64,000 nt of DNA, taken from NCBI RefSeq assembly GCF_002104995.1, contig NW_024468259.1, positions 372,001-436,000 of the forward strand, read 5' to 3'. Below the pieces are notes generated by a model, which saw only the letters and a program-made list of their open reading frames with translations, was not told the origin of the DNA and did no database searches. Positions 21,122 to 31,419 of this stretch are shown here, piece after piece. Within the stretch, counting starts at the first letter, position 1. Every line of letters starts with the position of its first letter. This DNA comes from Linderina pennispora (lineage: Eukaryota; Kickxellomycota; Kickxellomycetes; Kickxellales; Kickxellaceae). The translations under genes were made by a program, and so were the position numbers.

Positions 21122-22235
21122 ATGGCCATGACGTGGGTCTTCACCGTGCTAGCTGTGGCAGTCCTGGCGCATCTGAGCGGACGCAGCAGCGCCGCTGGCA
21201 AGCGCAGTGCCTGGCAGCAGCTGTGCGATGGTCTCTGCACGATTCTGCTGCGCGCACTCCACCTTGCCTTCGCCATCCACCGCTCGTTCCAGGCATGGGT
21301 GCACAACTCACTAAACCAGGCGCAGTTTGATGTGCGCGAGCTGTTGGAGGACGACGACACTGACGAGATCGCTGCAAAGCGCGCAAAGCTGGCTGGGCTG
21401 TTCGAGTCGCTGCCACAGAAGCCCGAGCACTTTGCCGCCATCATTGCCGAGGAAGACGAGCCCGTCAATTCGGTCGAGACGCTGTGCGCGTGGTGTGTGA
21501 TGGCCAAGGTTCCGTGCCTGACTGTGTACACCAGAAACGGTAAGCTGCATTTTCTTTTCGTGCTACTGCACCAGCACTCCACATTTGTCCTTTTGTTGGT
21601 AAGGAGCGGCGGTCCTACTGATCATCTGCTATTGTTCGTGTAGACGGTTTGAGGACAGTCTTTCGACGACATCGCATACCGCCTGGGCAGCTCCAAGAGC
21701 GTGCTGCGCGCTGCCAATGGCCGCGCCGCACGTATCTGTCTCCGCGATGGCGATCGCATCGAGTATATCGGCACTGACGTCGACACAGTGCTGGCGACAG
21801 AGCAGCAGTTTGATATTCATGTGTCGCTCTGGTCCCGCAGAAACGGCTTCCCTAGTCTGGTTGGTGTGGCCAGGGACATGTGTCGGCAGGCAGAAATGGG
21901 CAGTCTGACACCTAAGGATATTGACGAACAGTATGTCGCGGCACGGCTCAAACACCCGGGCGGATTTGTCCACCCGGATCTGGTTCTGCTGTACGATGAA
22001 CCTGGTGTGCATCCCAGAGTTCCCGCCCTGGGAGCTGCAGAACTCGGAGGTGTACCAGATCCGAGCGGCAGCCAAGGATCTCGATGATCGCGTTCTACAG
22101 AGCGCTCATGGGCTACGGACGTATCGAGCGCCGCTGGGGAAAGTGAGTAGCTCCTCGAGATAGTCGCTGCTGTGCTTCAAATACACCACACTCAGCAACT
22201 TCCAGCGAAACCGCAGCTGGTACAAGGAGCTTTAG
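21122..22235 (+). CDS. NUS1: NUS1/NgBR-like subunit of dehydrodolichyl diphosphate synthase (three exons)
   Basis: Non-catalytic partner of cis-prenyltransferase, needed for dolichol synthesis and N-glycosylation at the ER. The N-terminus has a hydrophobic anchor (MTWVFTVLAVAVLAHLSG) and a second hydrophobic stretch. It then shows LPQKPEHFAAIIAEED, VETLCAWCVMAKVP, a long acidic loop, RNGFPSLV, HPDLVLLYDE, PPWELQNSEVYQI and finally FYRALMGYGRIERRWG and RNRSWYKEL. Exons are 21122-21539, 21644-22142 and 22196-22235; the introns are GT-AG (104 and 53 nt). The second joins in phase to give W-G-N-N-F. Frames shift by one base near 21655, 22005 and 22093. The family also contains catalytic UPP synthases, but the short, degenerate N-terminal half and PPW/RxTE-like end fit NUS1. 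Confidence 0.83.
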
Positions 22236-22465
22236 ACTACCCAAATGCAGGCACGTGAGAAAGGGGTTTCGGTGGCCAACCACACTGCGCCAGAGGGCTG
22301 TGCGCCAAGACGCCCATCCTCAAGCCAACGTCACAAGTTTTTTTTTTTTTTTCCTTCAGCAGCAGCGAGTATAAGAGTTTTATCCCCAGAACCGGAGAAC
22401 ACAGCTTTCTTCAGGCTTTTTCTCTCCATTTCCCACTTTTACAGACGGAATACACTCTTACATTC
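22236..22465. other. Short intergenic region with a T tract
   Basis: Contains an uninterrupted T run at about 22339-22352 and a C/T-rich leader before the next ATG. No gene. Confidence 0.5.
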
Positions 22466-23182
22466 ATGGCTACTATACAGTATACGGGCGTGTTTGCGCT
22501 TTTGATCGCAGAGGTCGTCACCTTCCTTACCCTTATTGTAAGTAGTCAGCCAACTGAATTTGCAGCGCTGCTGTCCGCCTGGCGGTCTTCACAGGCTAAT
22601 TCTGCCTCTGCCCTTAGATTCCGTTCCCGAACAGGTGGAAGCGCAGTGTGTTCACGTGGGCGTCGCGGTCACCGGTGGTGAAAAAGATCATTTATGGCGT
22701 CAAGATAGCGTTTGTCTTTGTCTTTGTCCTGTTCTGCGACGCCGTTGTGCGCCTGAACAAGGTGCGGAAGGACCGCAGCTCGCACCACATCATCGATGAC
22801 CACGCCCTGTGCCAGTTCAAGGTGCAGCAGTTCTACGCCCAGCGCAACACGTACCTGACCGGCATCACCATGTTCCTGGGCCTAATCCTCGTGTCCACAT
22901 ATGCCCTGATCGGCCAAATGCTCGAGACGGACAACCAGGTCGATTCGCTGCGCAAGGAGGCCACTACCTCCAAGGCCAAGAGCGGCGAGGTTGAGAAGCT
23001 CGAGAAGCAGCTGACGGCAGCACTCAAGGAGGTCGAGGAGCTGAAGAGCAAGGACCGCGAACATGGAGACGCTCAAGAAGCAGGCGCAGACGACCCACGA
23101 CGAGTACATGCGTCTGTCGGACGAGTGCGAGGCCCTGAGGAAGAAGCTGTCGGCGGAAAACGAATCCAAGAAGGACGCGTAA
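22466..23182 (+). CDS. BAP31/YET-like ER membrane protein (two exons)
   Basis: ER transmembrane protein of the B-cell-receptor-associated 31 family, implicated in export and quality control of membrane proteins. Exon 1 (22466-22537) encodes an N-terminal helix (YTGVFALLIAEVVTFLTLI); an 80-nt GT-AG intron (22538-22617) follows. Exon 2 begins IPFPNRWKRSVF, the family's first cytosolic loop, then helices IIYGVKIAFVFVFVLFCDAVV and LTGITMFLGLILVSTYALIG, and a long Lys/Glu coiled coil. One extra A near 23061 shifts the frame; without it the coiled coil continues (DEYMRLSDECEALRKKL) and ends at TAA 23180-23182 with a lysine-rich ESKKDA tail, close to the KKxx-type retrieval signal of the family. Roughly 211 aa. 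Confidence 0.87.
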
Positions 23183-23210
23183 CACTTTGTATGTGCAATT
23201 TTGCTTCTGT

Positions 23211-23762
23211 TTATTTGAATGACGACTTTTTCAGATAGCTGCGCAAGCTCAGGCGCTCGAGCCAGCCTAGCGTCTCCTCGTTTGGGCCAACCACGTCCAG
23301 TGTGTTTATGACCACTTGCCGCTCGCCCCTGAATTCGCTCAGCCGTCCGTGCACGCGCACAGACGTGCCGAGCTTGTGCGTTTGCCGCAGCTCGGGCTCC
23401 TCCTGCTCTTCATGTGACGTAAACCAGACGCAAGCAATCACGCCAGTGCCGTCATCAACTACAAAGGCTCGCTGAGGTCTCTTTTAGCCAACATCCGCTT
23501 ACGCTTGGACAGCTTCCATTATAATACATACTGTGGTAAACTGTTGTTTTCAGGCCGCTGGCATTTGCAGATACTATGATCCCGAACCAGCTCGACAATC
23601 CGCAGCGGGTGCTGGCTGCCAATGAAGAACACGGTGTTGGGACTCGTCGGCGGGCAGTACATGATGCAGGTCACCTACAAACACCTTGGCCGGTGCCCAG
23701 AACAGTGGGTCAAGCCCGTAGCTCGACAGGTCCCCAGAATACGTCTTGTTTGCCAGGTTCAT
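23211..23762 (-). CDS. STN1: STN1-like OB-fold telomere-capping protein (CST complex), short
   Basis: Small OB-fold protein matching STN1 of the CST complex, which caps telomeres and assists fill-in synthesis. N-terminal exon: YGLDPLFWAPAKVFVGDLHH, then after a one-base shift near 23640 VFFIGSQHPLRIVELV. After another shift or a short intron around 23470-23530 comes VDDGTGVIACVWF, the hallmark strand of the STN1 OB fold, then LGTSVRVHGRLSEFRGERQVVI and NEETLGWLERL. The start is the ATG at 23762; the stop is at 23211-23213. Only the OB domain is encoded (about 170 aa). The winged-helix C-terminal half of human and budding-yeast STN1 is absent, as in short fungal versions. It converges on the BAP31-like gene, 28 bp apart. 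The splice sites are not certain. Confidence 0.78.
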
Positions 23763-24667
23763 CAAGGACAAAAAAAGAAAACTGCATGATCAAACCTGCC
23801 GCATCCATCTATACGCCTCACATATACATGCACTTTGAGCCGCGGCTCGATGTTAGGGTATATCACGTATTAACTTGTAGTGTATGGCACGTGAGACTAG
23901 CCACGAGGAACAAAGCACACCCAGACGCACAGATAAAAGCCGTATGTGACAGAGATACAGATTGTTTCCACAGTTTATTCTTTACTCAAATACAAACACG
24001 TCAAACTCGCGTACCGATGATCACGGTAGTCCATCAATACCGAGGTCACTCGAAAAGTGGAAAGAGCAAAGTCACCACAGCCGACGTCTTGAAGCATAGC
24101 CCAACGACTCAGACGAAGGGCATCATGGTTTTGATCGCCCGACTCGTGGCAAGTCAAGCTTTCCTCATTCACTTCGTGGCCATTTGCACATCAAATGGCG
24201 TGCTGAACAAAAAAGCGGAAGATCACCTCTCGACATCATTCTAGCAAGTGAAGGGCCTGGCTGGTAAGGTTAGCATCCATATTTTGGTAATCGTCTGTGT
24301 CTTCGGATCATAGTGACTATGCACTGATTGCACCATCCTAACATGGTTTCGCTAATCGCGATGGCGATAGCGCTCGGCAAAGCCTGAACTGCCAATAGAC
24401 GGCAGTCGGAGGGGGTGATCATGAGGGGCTCGGCCACATAGTGCGCACAGATGCTCTCCCATCGCAAATGGCGTAAACTGGCTCCTAGTAATTGCGATCC
24501 CAGATATCGATGCAGCCATCTTGACCGAGACAACCCCGGTACTTGGATGATAACAGCACTGCAGATACAGTCTGCATATAAAAGGCGTCTGCTACGGTGC
24601 ATTTGCCATTGATATTCATCATCAAGTAGGCGCACTTCAAGCTATTGCTATTAATATTCTACAAAAA
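23763..24667. promoter_or_regulatory. Upstream region of sulfatase copy C
   Basis: No gene supported; an open frame at 23576-24244 (+) mostly overlaps STN1 antisense and shows no motif. TATAAAA at 24577-24583 lies 85 bp before the sulfatase ATG and is followed by GGCGTCTG, similar to the GCGCC/GCGGC that follows the TATA of the other two sulfatase genes. Confidence 0.5.
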
Positions 24668-26269
24668 ATGCATCTGCTGTCTCTCATCTCGTTAACCTCG
24701 GTCATTGCCACGGTCTCCCTTGCAATCCCTGCAAGCAGATGCCCTGCTAAGCCTACCCATGGCAAGAAGCCCAACTTTGTCGTTTTCTTAACCGACGACC
24801 AGGACTATCTGATGCACTCGCTCGACTACCTGCCGTATGTTCAGAAGCGCTTCATCAACGAGGGCACTCAGTTCACGCACTACCACACCACCAGTGCCAC
24901 TTGCTGTCCGTCGCGCGTGTCGTTCTGGCTCGGCCAGTTTGCCCACAACCACAATGTCACCGACGAAAATCGGCCCCACGGATCGTACTACAAGTTCCAG
25001 GACAGCCACTTGGACGACGCCTGGCTGCCGCTGTGGCTGCAGCAGGAGAACTACAAGAACCATTACATTGGCAAGTTTATCAACGGACTCGATGCCAACA
25101 ACACGGCGGCACCAAAGGGCTGGGAGCACTTTGAGCCTCTGATCTCCCCTGGAATCTACAACTTTACGAACCCCATCTTCTCGCTTAACGGCGGCCCGCT
25201 GGAAAAGCACCCAGGCGTATACCAGACCGATCTGATCCTGGAGAAGTCTCTGGCACGTATCGACGACATCGCCAACAGTGACGACCCGTTCCTGTTTGTC
25301 ATCTCACCGACTGCTCCGCATGATGAGATCCAAGCAAACGGGGACTTTACCCCACCGCGTCCAGCCGAGCGTCATAAGCACTTGTTCCCGGATGCCAAGG
25401 TTCCACGCGACCCGAACTTCAACCCGCTGGTGCAGGACAAGGTCGGCTGGGTCAAGGATCTGCCGCTGCTGTCGCCGCTCCAGATCAACGCCATCGACGA
25501 GCACTACCGCCAGCGTCTGCGCTCGCTGCAGGCCACTGACGAGCTCGTCGAGGCGGTGTTCAAGAAGCTGGAAGAGAAGAATCTGGTTGACAACACCTAC
25601 TTTATCTACACCACCGACAACGGCTACCATCTTGGCCACCACCGCATGTTTGCTGGAAAGCAGACTCCGTACGACACTGATGTGCGTATTCCGTTTATCA
25701 TCCGCGGACCTGGTATCGCCAAGAAGCAGATCAACGACAGCCCAACCACCCACTCGCACTTTGCTGCCACTGTCCTTGACCTCGCCAACATTGAGCGTCC
25801 GGACGGACTGGATGCCACGTCGCTGTTTGACCCGAAGAAGACTGAATCGTTTGCCATCGAGTTCTGGAACCGCAACTTTGTTGAGGGTGGTTCCAAGGAG
25901 ACCCACATCAACAACACATACAAGGCTGTGCGTCTTGTGAGCAAGGACTTCAACATCTACTACTCGGCATGGTGCACACGCGAGCACGAGCTCTACGAGA
26001 TGAACAGTGACCCGTACCAGCTAGTGAACAAGTACAACCGGACGGATCCCAATTTCCTCAACCGCCTCGATGCCCTGCTTAATGTCTTGCATGACTGCAA
26101 GGGTGATGTGTGCCAGCGCCCGTGGAACACGCTGCACAAGGACGGCAAGGTCAAGAGCCTCAAGGATGCGCTCAAGCCCAAGTACGATGAGCACTACAAG
26201 GCGCTGCCCAAGTTCCGGTTCCTCGAGTGCAAGGTCTACTACGACCCCGATAACGAGGGCACAGACTGA
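24668..26269 (+). CDS. Secreted sulfatase, copy C (intact)
   Basis: Complete 533-aa sulfatase, arylsulfatase / N-acetylglucosamine-6-sulfatase type, predicted to be secreted. A signal peptide (HLLSLISLTSVIATVSLA) precedes KKPNFVVFLTDDQD, where the Asp pair binds the active-site metal. CCPSR is the site where Cys is converted to formylglycine by a separate activating enzyme or an equivalent system. The second metal-binding motif is TTDNGYHLGHH. Several N-glycosylation sequons are present (NVTDEN, NNTAA, NFTNP). The substrate is not readable from sequence; sulfated glycans or aryl sulfates would supply sulfur or carbon. The mature coding region is nearly identical to copy A in inverse orientation about 20 kb away, while its signal peptide and flanks are not. 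Its open frame argues that this copy is functional. Confidence 0.93.
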   Translation: MHLLSLISLTSVIATVSLAIPASRCPAKPTHGKKPNFVVFLTDDQDYLMHSLDYLPYVQKRFINEGTQFTHYHTTSATCCPSRVSFWLGQFAHNHNVTDENRPHGSYYKFQDSHLDDAWLPLWLQQENYKNHYIGKFINGLDANNTAAPKGWEHFEPLISPGIYNFTNPIFSLNGGPLEKHPGVYQTDLILEKSLARIDDIANSDDPFLFVISPTAPHDEIQANGDFTPPRPAERHKHLFPDAKVPRDPNFNPLVQDKVGWVKDLPLLSPLQINAIDEHYRQRLRSLQATDELVEAVFKKLEEKNLVDNTYFIYTTDNGYHLGHHRMFAGKQTPYDTDVRIPFIIRGPGIAKKQINDSPTTHSHFAATVLDLANIERPDGLDATSLFDPKKTESFAIEFWNRNFVEGGSKETHINNTYKAVRLVSKDFNIYYSAWCTREHELYEMNSDPYQLVNKYNRTDPNFLNRLDALLNVLHDCKGDVCQRPWNTLHKDGKVKSLKDALKPKYDEHYKALPKFRFLECKVYYDPDNEGTD

Positions 26270-27072
26270 AAACGCCAGAAATCTAGTATCTTGATGCATT
26301 TACTCTAAGCAAAATTTGAAATACCATAGAAGCTCAGCTACATTTCCACATATATGATAGTCGCTAACCTCTAGTTACTCGCGCCCTGGGTAAGGCGGCC
26401 TGAGCTGGGGGAGCTGTGAAGCTGAAAGCAGGTGCCCTTGCAAAGCAGTCCTCCACCACGCTGTTGCTCTCCGCTCCACTCTTTTGTGCTCTCTGAAGAA
26501 CTGCCCACTCCAACCCCCCAAAGAAACTCAAAGCGGTGGGGCAGCGGAGTTAGCTGTCGATTTTGGCGTCCGGGCACAAGCGCTCTTAGGGTAAGCCGTC
26601 GTGGTGGCACGTGAATTGAAGATCGGTTTTACTGTGGCAAGGAAATTGCAAGGACGCCGATGCTCCGGCGTAGTGGACGGTCTTATCTTTTTAGAGATAT
26701 CTAGACGGAGGGCTGGAATCTTTTTTCTAGAGGAGGAATCCATATGCATGGGTTTATATTCACAATCCAGGCAAATTATTGGTTCCCCACGTGGAGCTTT
26801 TCGTTAGCTGGCTCAAGTTCCGGACCTGCTCTCATAATATCCTTCGAATTATCTACAGATTGCTTGCATCTCCTGCAGTCCAGCTGTAGGCAAGTTGCCT
26901 TAGAGAGAAAATGCGGACAATGCAATTCTGGTGTGGGACACGACGGCAAACTATTGTCTCCTTAAAACCGCGTGGCGCTGCTTTGAAATTATGTTTAGTT
27001 TCTTGATTCCTGCCAACTCGCGTTTCGTATTTTTATTCTTTTTTCGCTCACTTTTATAAGCTAGTCGACACT
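26270..27072. other. Intergenic region before the elongase gene
   Basis: About 800 bp without a recognisable gene. A TATA-like ttttataag at 27052-27060 is close to the elongase ATG at 27073. Confidence 0.45.
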
Positions 27073-27936
27073 ATGGTCAGGGCTCTGCGCATCGATCATC
27101 CTGCTGGCACCACAGTGAGTCTTGCCGACGTGCCACTGGGCGAGTGGTACCCGTTCTTTATGCAATGGCAGGTTCCTGTGGTCGTCTCTATTGCGTACAC
27201 ACTCCTGTCGTTCATGTTCAATCCAGCATCTAGCAAGCTGTCGCGTATGGAGGCACAGCGGCAGGAATGTGAAGCAGGATGGTTCATTGAAGCCAAAGAA
27301 GTCCATCTTTACGCCGATGACCATGTTCATCTGCTTCCACAACGCGGTTCTGGCTGTGTACTCGGGGTGGACCTTCATGACGGTGTTCCCCAGTATTTGT
27401 CCAGAGCATTGTGACCAAGGGCTGGTTTGGTGGTCTCTGTGATATCGACGGATCCATATGGAACTCGGTGCTGTTTACACATATGTACCTGTTCTACCTG
27501 TCAAAAGTTCTACGAGCTCATCGATACTGTCATCATTATTGCCAAGGGCCGTCGCGCGTCGCTACTTCAGATATACCACCACGCAGGGCGTTATCATGAT
27601 CATGTACTATGCCAACTACTACGCGTCATCGGCCGCGGTGTTTATTGTGTGGGAGAACGCCTGGTGTCCATACAGTCATGTACACTTACTATGCACTTAC
27701 CTGTGCTTGGCATCAACCCGCCGGGCAAGCAGTATCTGACCTCGCTACAAATCTTCCAGTTCCTTTTTGGCCAGAGCTTCGTCGTTGCCTACATGTGCAT
27801 GTCCAACTGCCAGACACCTGACCAGCAAAAGTGGCTGTATATACTGACGGCCTACCTGCTTCCACTTATCTACCTGTTTGTTCAGTTCTTCCGCTCGACA
27901 TACAAGCGGCCTGCAGAGAAGAAGAAGGCACAGTAG
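27073..27936 (+). CDS. ELO-family very-long-chain / PUFA fatty-acid elongase (many frameshifts)
   Basis: ER condensing enzyme that extends acyl-CoAs by two carbons. Pieces of one protein are spread over all three frames in order: the N-terminal helix region (WQVPVVVSIAYTLLSFMF), NAVLAVYSGWTFM, FTHMYLFYLSK, FYELIDTVIIIAKGRRA, the histidine box LQIYHHAG, IMIMYYANYYASSAAVFIVWENA, VHTVMYTYYALT, LGINPPGKQYLTSLQIFQF and a Lys-rich ER tail (PAEKKKAQ). Frame changes occur near 27265, 27398, 27505, 27575, 27660 and 27705. Corrected length is about 285 aa. The Tyr-His-His-Ala-Gly box and GxxPPGKKYLTS-type motif resemble Mortierella PUFA elongases more than yeast ELO1-3, which suggests polyunsaturated substrates; that is an inference. 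Confidence 0.87.
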
Positions 27937-28005
27937 ATCACTATTCAATTTTGTTTACTGCCACGATAGATTCATTCAATAAGGTCTACCGTTTTCAATA
28001 GCGAG

Positions 28006-28934
28006 CTACATGTTGGAGTTTCCATCAGAAAATACCCAAGAAAACTGACTGCCCCAGATCTTGGCAGGGTCAGCATAGCGGCCGCGGCGGGTAATGGCAC
28101 TGATCTTGGTGAAGTCGTCGCTGGGCAAGTCAATACTCTTAAAGTTGCTTGCAATTCGCTCCTTGCTCAATGGACCGTGGGATGACAGAGTACCCGCGCT
28201 TGACACCCCATGCTAACAGAACCTGCGCTGGAGTGGAGTCCAGAGAAGCGGCGATGTCGATAACTGAGGGGTCATTGACAATATTGAGGATATCACCTGC
28301 CCCTAGCGGTGAATACGCGGTCATGACAATACCTTTGGACTTGCAAAACCCAACCAGCTCTGGACTGAGGAAGGTACGGGTGTAATTCGACTTGGTTGAC
28401 GGCTGGGACGACGGACGTGTTGTCCAGCAGACGTTGGAAGGTGCTGGATTGTAAAGTTGGACACCCCAATTGCCCTGACCTTGCCGGTATCCAGTAGTTT
28501 CTCCATCGCTTTGTACGTATCAACATAGTCAACCTTGGCATCTATCAGGCTGCCATTCTCGTCCTGCTCTGTCTCGGAGGCGATTGAAAACGGCCAGTGC
28601 ATGAGGTACAGATCCACATACTCCATGCCCAACGTCTTCCAATGACTCGTCAAGTGCTTTGGAAACGTCTTCGGGCCTGTGGTGCGTGTTCCATAGCTTG
28701 GTGGTGACGAATACTTCGGACCTAGGAATGTTGCTGTTACCAATGGCCTCACCAACTTGTGCCTCGGTGCCATACTTTGCTGCAGTGTCGATGTGGCGGT
28801 AACCAAGCCTGAGTGCCTCCTCAAGAGCAGGGACAAGCTTTCCACCATCTCTGCTCGATCCAATCCCAACAGCTGGGATTCTGGCGCCTGTGTTGAGAAG
28901 CAAGTGCGTATCGGCGTACGTTGAAAGGAGCCAT
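28006..28934 (-). CDS. Aldo-keto reductase, copy 1 (frameshifted)
   Basis: NADPH-dependent AKR of the GCY1/YPR1 type, about 308 aa after correction. The start is the ATG at 28934 (MAPFN), one base out of frame with the conserved [14 protein letters not shown] that follows. Catalytic tetrad regions are visible: Asp and Tyr in [14 protein letters not shown], Lys in [10 protein letters not shown] and His in YLMHWPF. The second half has [54 protein letters not shown] and the C-terminal loop ending FSDGNSNM. At least four single-base shifts are spread between 28920 and 28150. It lies in tandem with copy 2, same strand, about 320 bp apart. The substrate is unknown. Confidence 0.88.
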
Positions 28935-29255
28935 TATTGGGAAAGGATAGGAGGCAAAGTTACACTGCGTATTCAGCTTTGCCCGTCATTGGAAGTGGCC
29001 CTTTTACACTCCAAGTCTTTTGTTGCACTACTGCGGCCAGGATACGCTGGATGGCATTTGTCTCGACTGCGTGCGGCGCACACACTATATCGAGCCGCCT
29101 TCCCACGGCCTTGCTTGAGTTTTGGCCCATTCAGAATCCAGTGCAGCTCTGCAGAAAGCAACATATCACACGTAACGTGCTGTTGGATCGGTTTTAAACT
29201 AGATGCAATACTGTGACACTAGCGAAAGAGAGGGAGAGCAAGCATTAGGCGTATT
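28935..29255. other. Spacer between tandem aldo-keto reductases
   Basis: About 320 bp holding the upstream region of copy 1. No gene and no clear TATA box seen. Confidence 0.4.
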
Positions 29256-30185
29256 TTAGATCTTGGCCTCGTTAGAGTTGAAGATCCAGGAGCACGACTT
29301 GCCCCAGAATTGAGCTGGTTCGCAGAAGCGCTCACGGCGCTCAATAGCGTTGATCTTAGCAAACTCCTCCTCGGAGATGTCAGCGAGCTGGAAGTTGGCA
29401 GCAATACGGTCCTTGTTGACAGACTTGGGCACAACCGAGTAGCCGACGCTTGACACCCCATGCCAGCAGCACCTGGGCGGGGGTGGCGCTGTGCGCCTTG
29501 GCAATCTCGTTGATAACCGGGTCGTCGCGCAGGTTGAATTCGGCAGTAGAGCCCAGCGGCGAGTACGCAGTCATGACAATACCCTTGGACTGGCAGAAAT
29601 CGACCAGTTCGGACTGAGGCAGGTACGGGTGAAGCTCAACCTGGTTGGCAGCCGGGACCACAGACGTGTTCGCAATCAGCCGCTTCAGGTTGGGCACCGA
29701 AAAGTTCGATACACCGATAGCCTTGACCTTGCCGGTGTCCAGGAGCTTCTCCATGGCCTTGTAAGGTATCGACGTAGTCAACGTTGGCGTCAACCATATC
29801 GCCGCTGGCGTCCTTGTCGTCCATAGAGTTGAAAGCGAACGGGCCAATGGATCAAGTACAGGTCGACGTAGTCGAGACCCAGGTTCTTGAGCGACTCGTC
29901 GAGACCCTTGGCGACGTCCTCGGGCTTGTGGAAGGTGTTCCAGAGCTTGGTTGTGACGAACAGCTCAGAGCGCGGCACACCGCTGTTGCGAATGCCCTGC
30001 CCGACCTCGGTCTCGTTGCCATAAATCCACGCCCCATCGATGTGGCGGTAGCCGGCCTTGATGGCTTCCTCAACAGCCACAGCAACGAGGCCAGGCTCGG
30101 AGCGCCAGGTGCCGAGGCCAACGGCAGGGATCTTGGCGCCAGTGTTGAGCGTGAGAGTCTTGGAGGAGGTAGAGACGGTAGGCAT
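29256..30185 (-). CDS. Aldo-keto reductase, copy 2 (frameshifted)
   Basis: Paralogue of the downstream copy, about 308 aa corrected, starting with an ATG at 30185 in good frame with [17 protein letters not shown]. Active-site regions are [14 protein letters not shown] (Asp/Tyr), [10 protein letters not shown] (Lys) and DLYLIHWP (His). The nucleotide-binding end contains [17 protein letters not shown]. The protein ends [11 protein letters not shown] at a TAG at 29256-29258. Frames shift by single bases near 29850 (after LIHWPV), near 29765 and near 29458. NADPH-dependent reduction of carbonyls is the family role; the physiological substrate cannot be told. Its promoter region is shared with the divergent MRP17 gene. 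Confidence 0.9.
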
Positions 30186-30682
30186 GATGGAGATACTGAG
30201 CTGAAGAATGAACGACAGAAAATTGTTGTATAGTCTAGAGTCGATGACGAGACCGTGGGTTTTTTATAGTCGCAAACACCAAGACCAGGAAACGCCCCTT
30301 GTCCGCAACACATTTATAAGCAGGCGTCTGCGGGTAAACGCAGCGCGGATCGCTTGACCAGTGGAATGCGAGAGCTAGAGCTGGAGAAAAAACGTGTTTA
30401 TGGTACGGAAATCGCAAAAGTAAAAATGATGCCATCTAGGTGCGACTTCGGTATTCCATTAATTGCCTTCAGTCCCGCAACTGGCAATACGATGTGGATA
30501 TCAAAGCAGATTAGATCAGTACCGTTTTCTATTATCGCTCAAGAAATATTTCGAATTTCGCGCATTCCACCTTTTTTGTTCGCTTTCTTCGCTCACAAAC
30601 CTCCAGCTTTATTGTTCGAATCGGCTGTGGAACTGGCAACACAACAGAGGGGAGGCAACCAACACACACGCAGCACAAAAAC
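30186..30682. promoter_or_regulatory. Divergent intergenic region, aldo-keto reductase / MRP17
   Basis: About 500 bp between divergent ATGs. A TATA-like run (TATAAAAAAC on the minus strand, about 30259-30268) lies about 75 bp upstream of the reductase start, and the MRP17 side has no TATA box, as expected for a housekeeping gene. Confidence 0.45.
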
Positions 30683-31021
30683 ATGCCTTTATACGAGCTC
30701 ATTTGCATTTCGCGGGCAAATCTGGTGCAGGCGAACATGGCCGCGCTTTTGAAGCGGTCGGCCGAGACAGTTCTGGACCGCGGAGGCGCAGTGCGCGGCT
30801 TTGTCAACCTGGGACGCGACCAGCCGCTGCCGTACCGGATGAAGCGGCACATGGAGTACCACACGCACGGATCGTTCTGGCTGATGCACTACTACTCCAA
30901 CCCAAAGACCACCGGAGTGCTGATGAGCCAGCTCAAGCTCGATCCGCGGATCGTCCGGTGCAACGTAGTCAAGGTCACCGACAAGCTGGAGGAGATGGTG
31001 GCGCTGCCCGAGAAGACATAG
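30683..31021 (+). CDS. MRP17: Mitochondrial small-subunit ribosomal protein bS6m (MRP17)
   Basis: 112-aa protein with the S6 fold: MPLYELICISR at the N-terminus (first beta strand), the central RMKRHMEYHTHGSFWLMHYYS and a final helix/strand with LDPRIVRCNVVKVTDKLEEM. It binds 15S-type rRNA with bS18m in the mitoribosomal platform. S6 family members in mitochondria often lack a cleavable presequence, consistent with the start at the fold itself. Intact and intronless. Confidence 0.9.
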   Translation: MPLYELICISRANLVQANMAALLKRSAETVLDRGGAVRGFVNLGRDQPLPYRMKRHMEYHTHGSFWLMHYYSNPKTTGVLMSQLKLDPRIVRCNVVKVTDKLEEMVALPEKT

Positions 31022-31419
31022 GCTTTTGTGCACTAGAATATCAAAATACACGTATTTCGCCGATTCTGCTGGTGCGCGCTCAGGCGCAGGGAGGAGTCGG
31101 GGTGTGTGGATCGCAAATCATGCAATCAAGGGCTGGCATTTTTATCTTTGGCCAGTGCGGATTGTGCGCTTACCGCAATAATTTTTCCTGGCTGAGGTGG
31201 TGTCAGCATGGGCTCTGCGGGAGCGGATCCCGTCTGGCTCACGGCTCTTCTTGTCTCCTTACAACACCAGTCCCTCTATTGTTTTCTCCCCTTACAAGTA
31301 CGTGTGCCAATTTAGCAGCGGTTCGAGCAGTATAACAATATCCCAGGCGCCTTGCTCAATTGCTGAATCCACCTGCAAATCTACTCTTAGGGACCAGCAA
31401 ACGTTTGTAGAAAAATACC
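31022..31419. other. Intergenic region upstream of TOM40
   Basis: About 400 bp with C/T-rich patches; no gene recognised. Confidence 0.4.
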
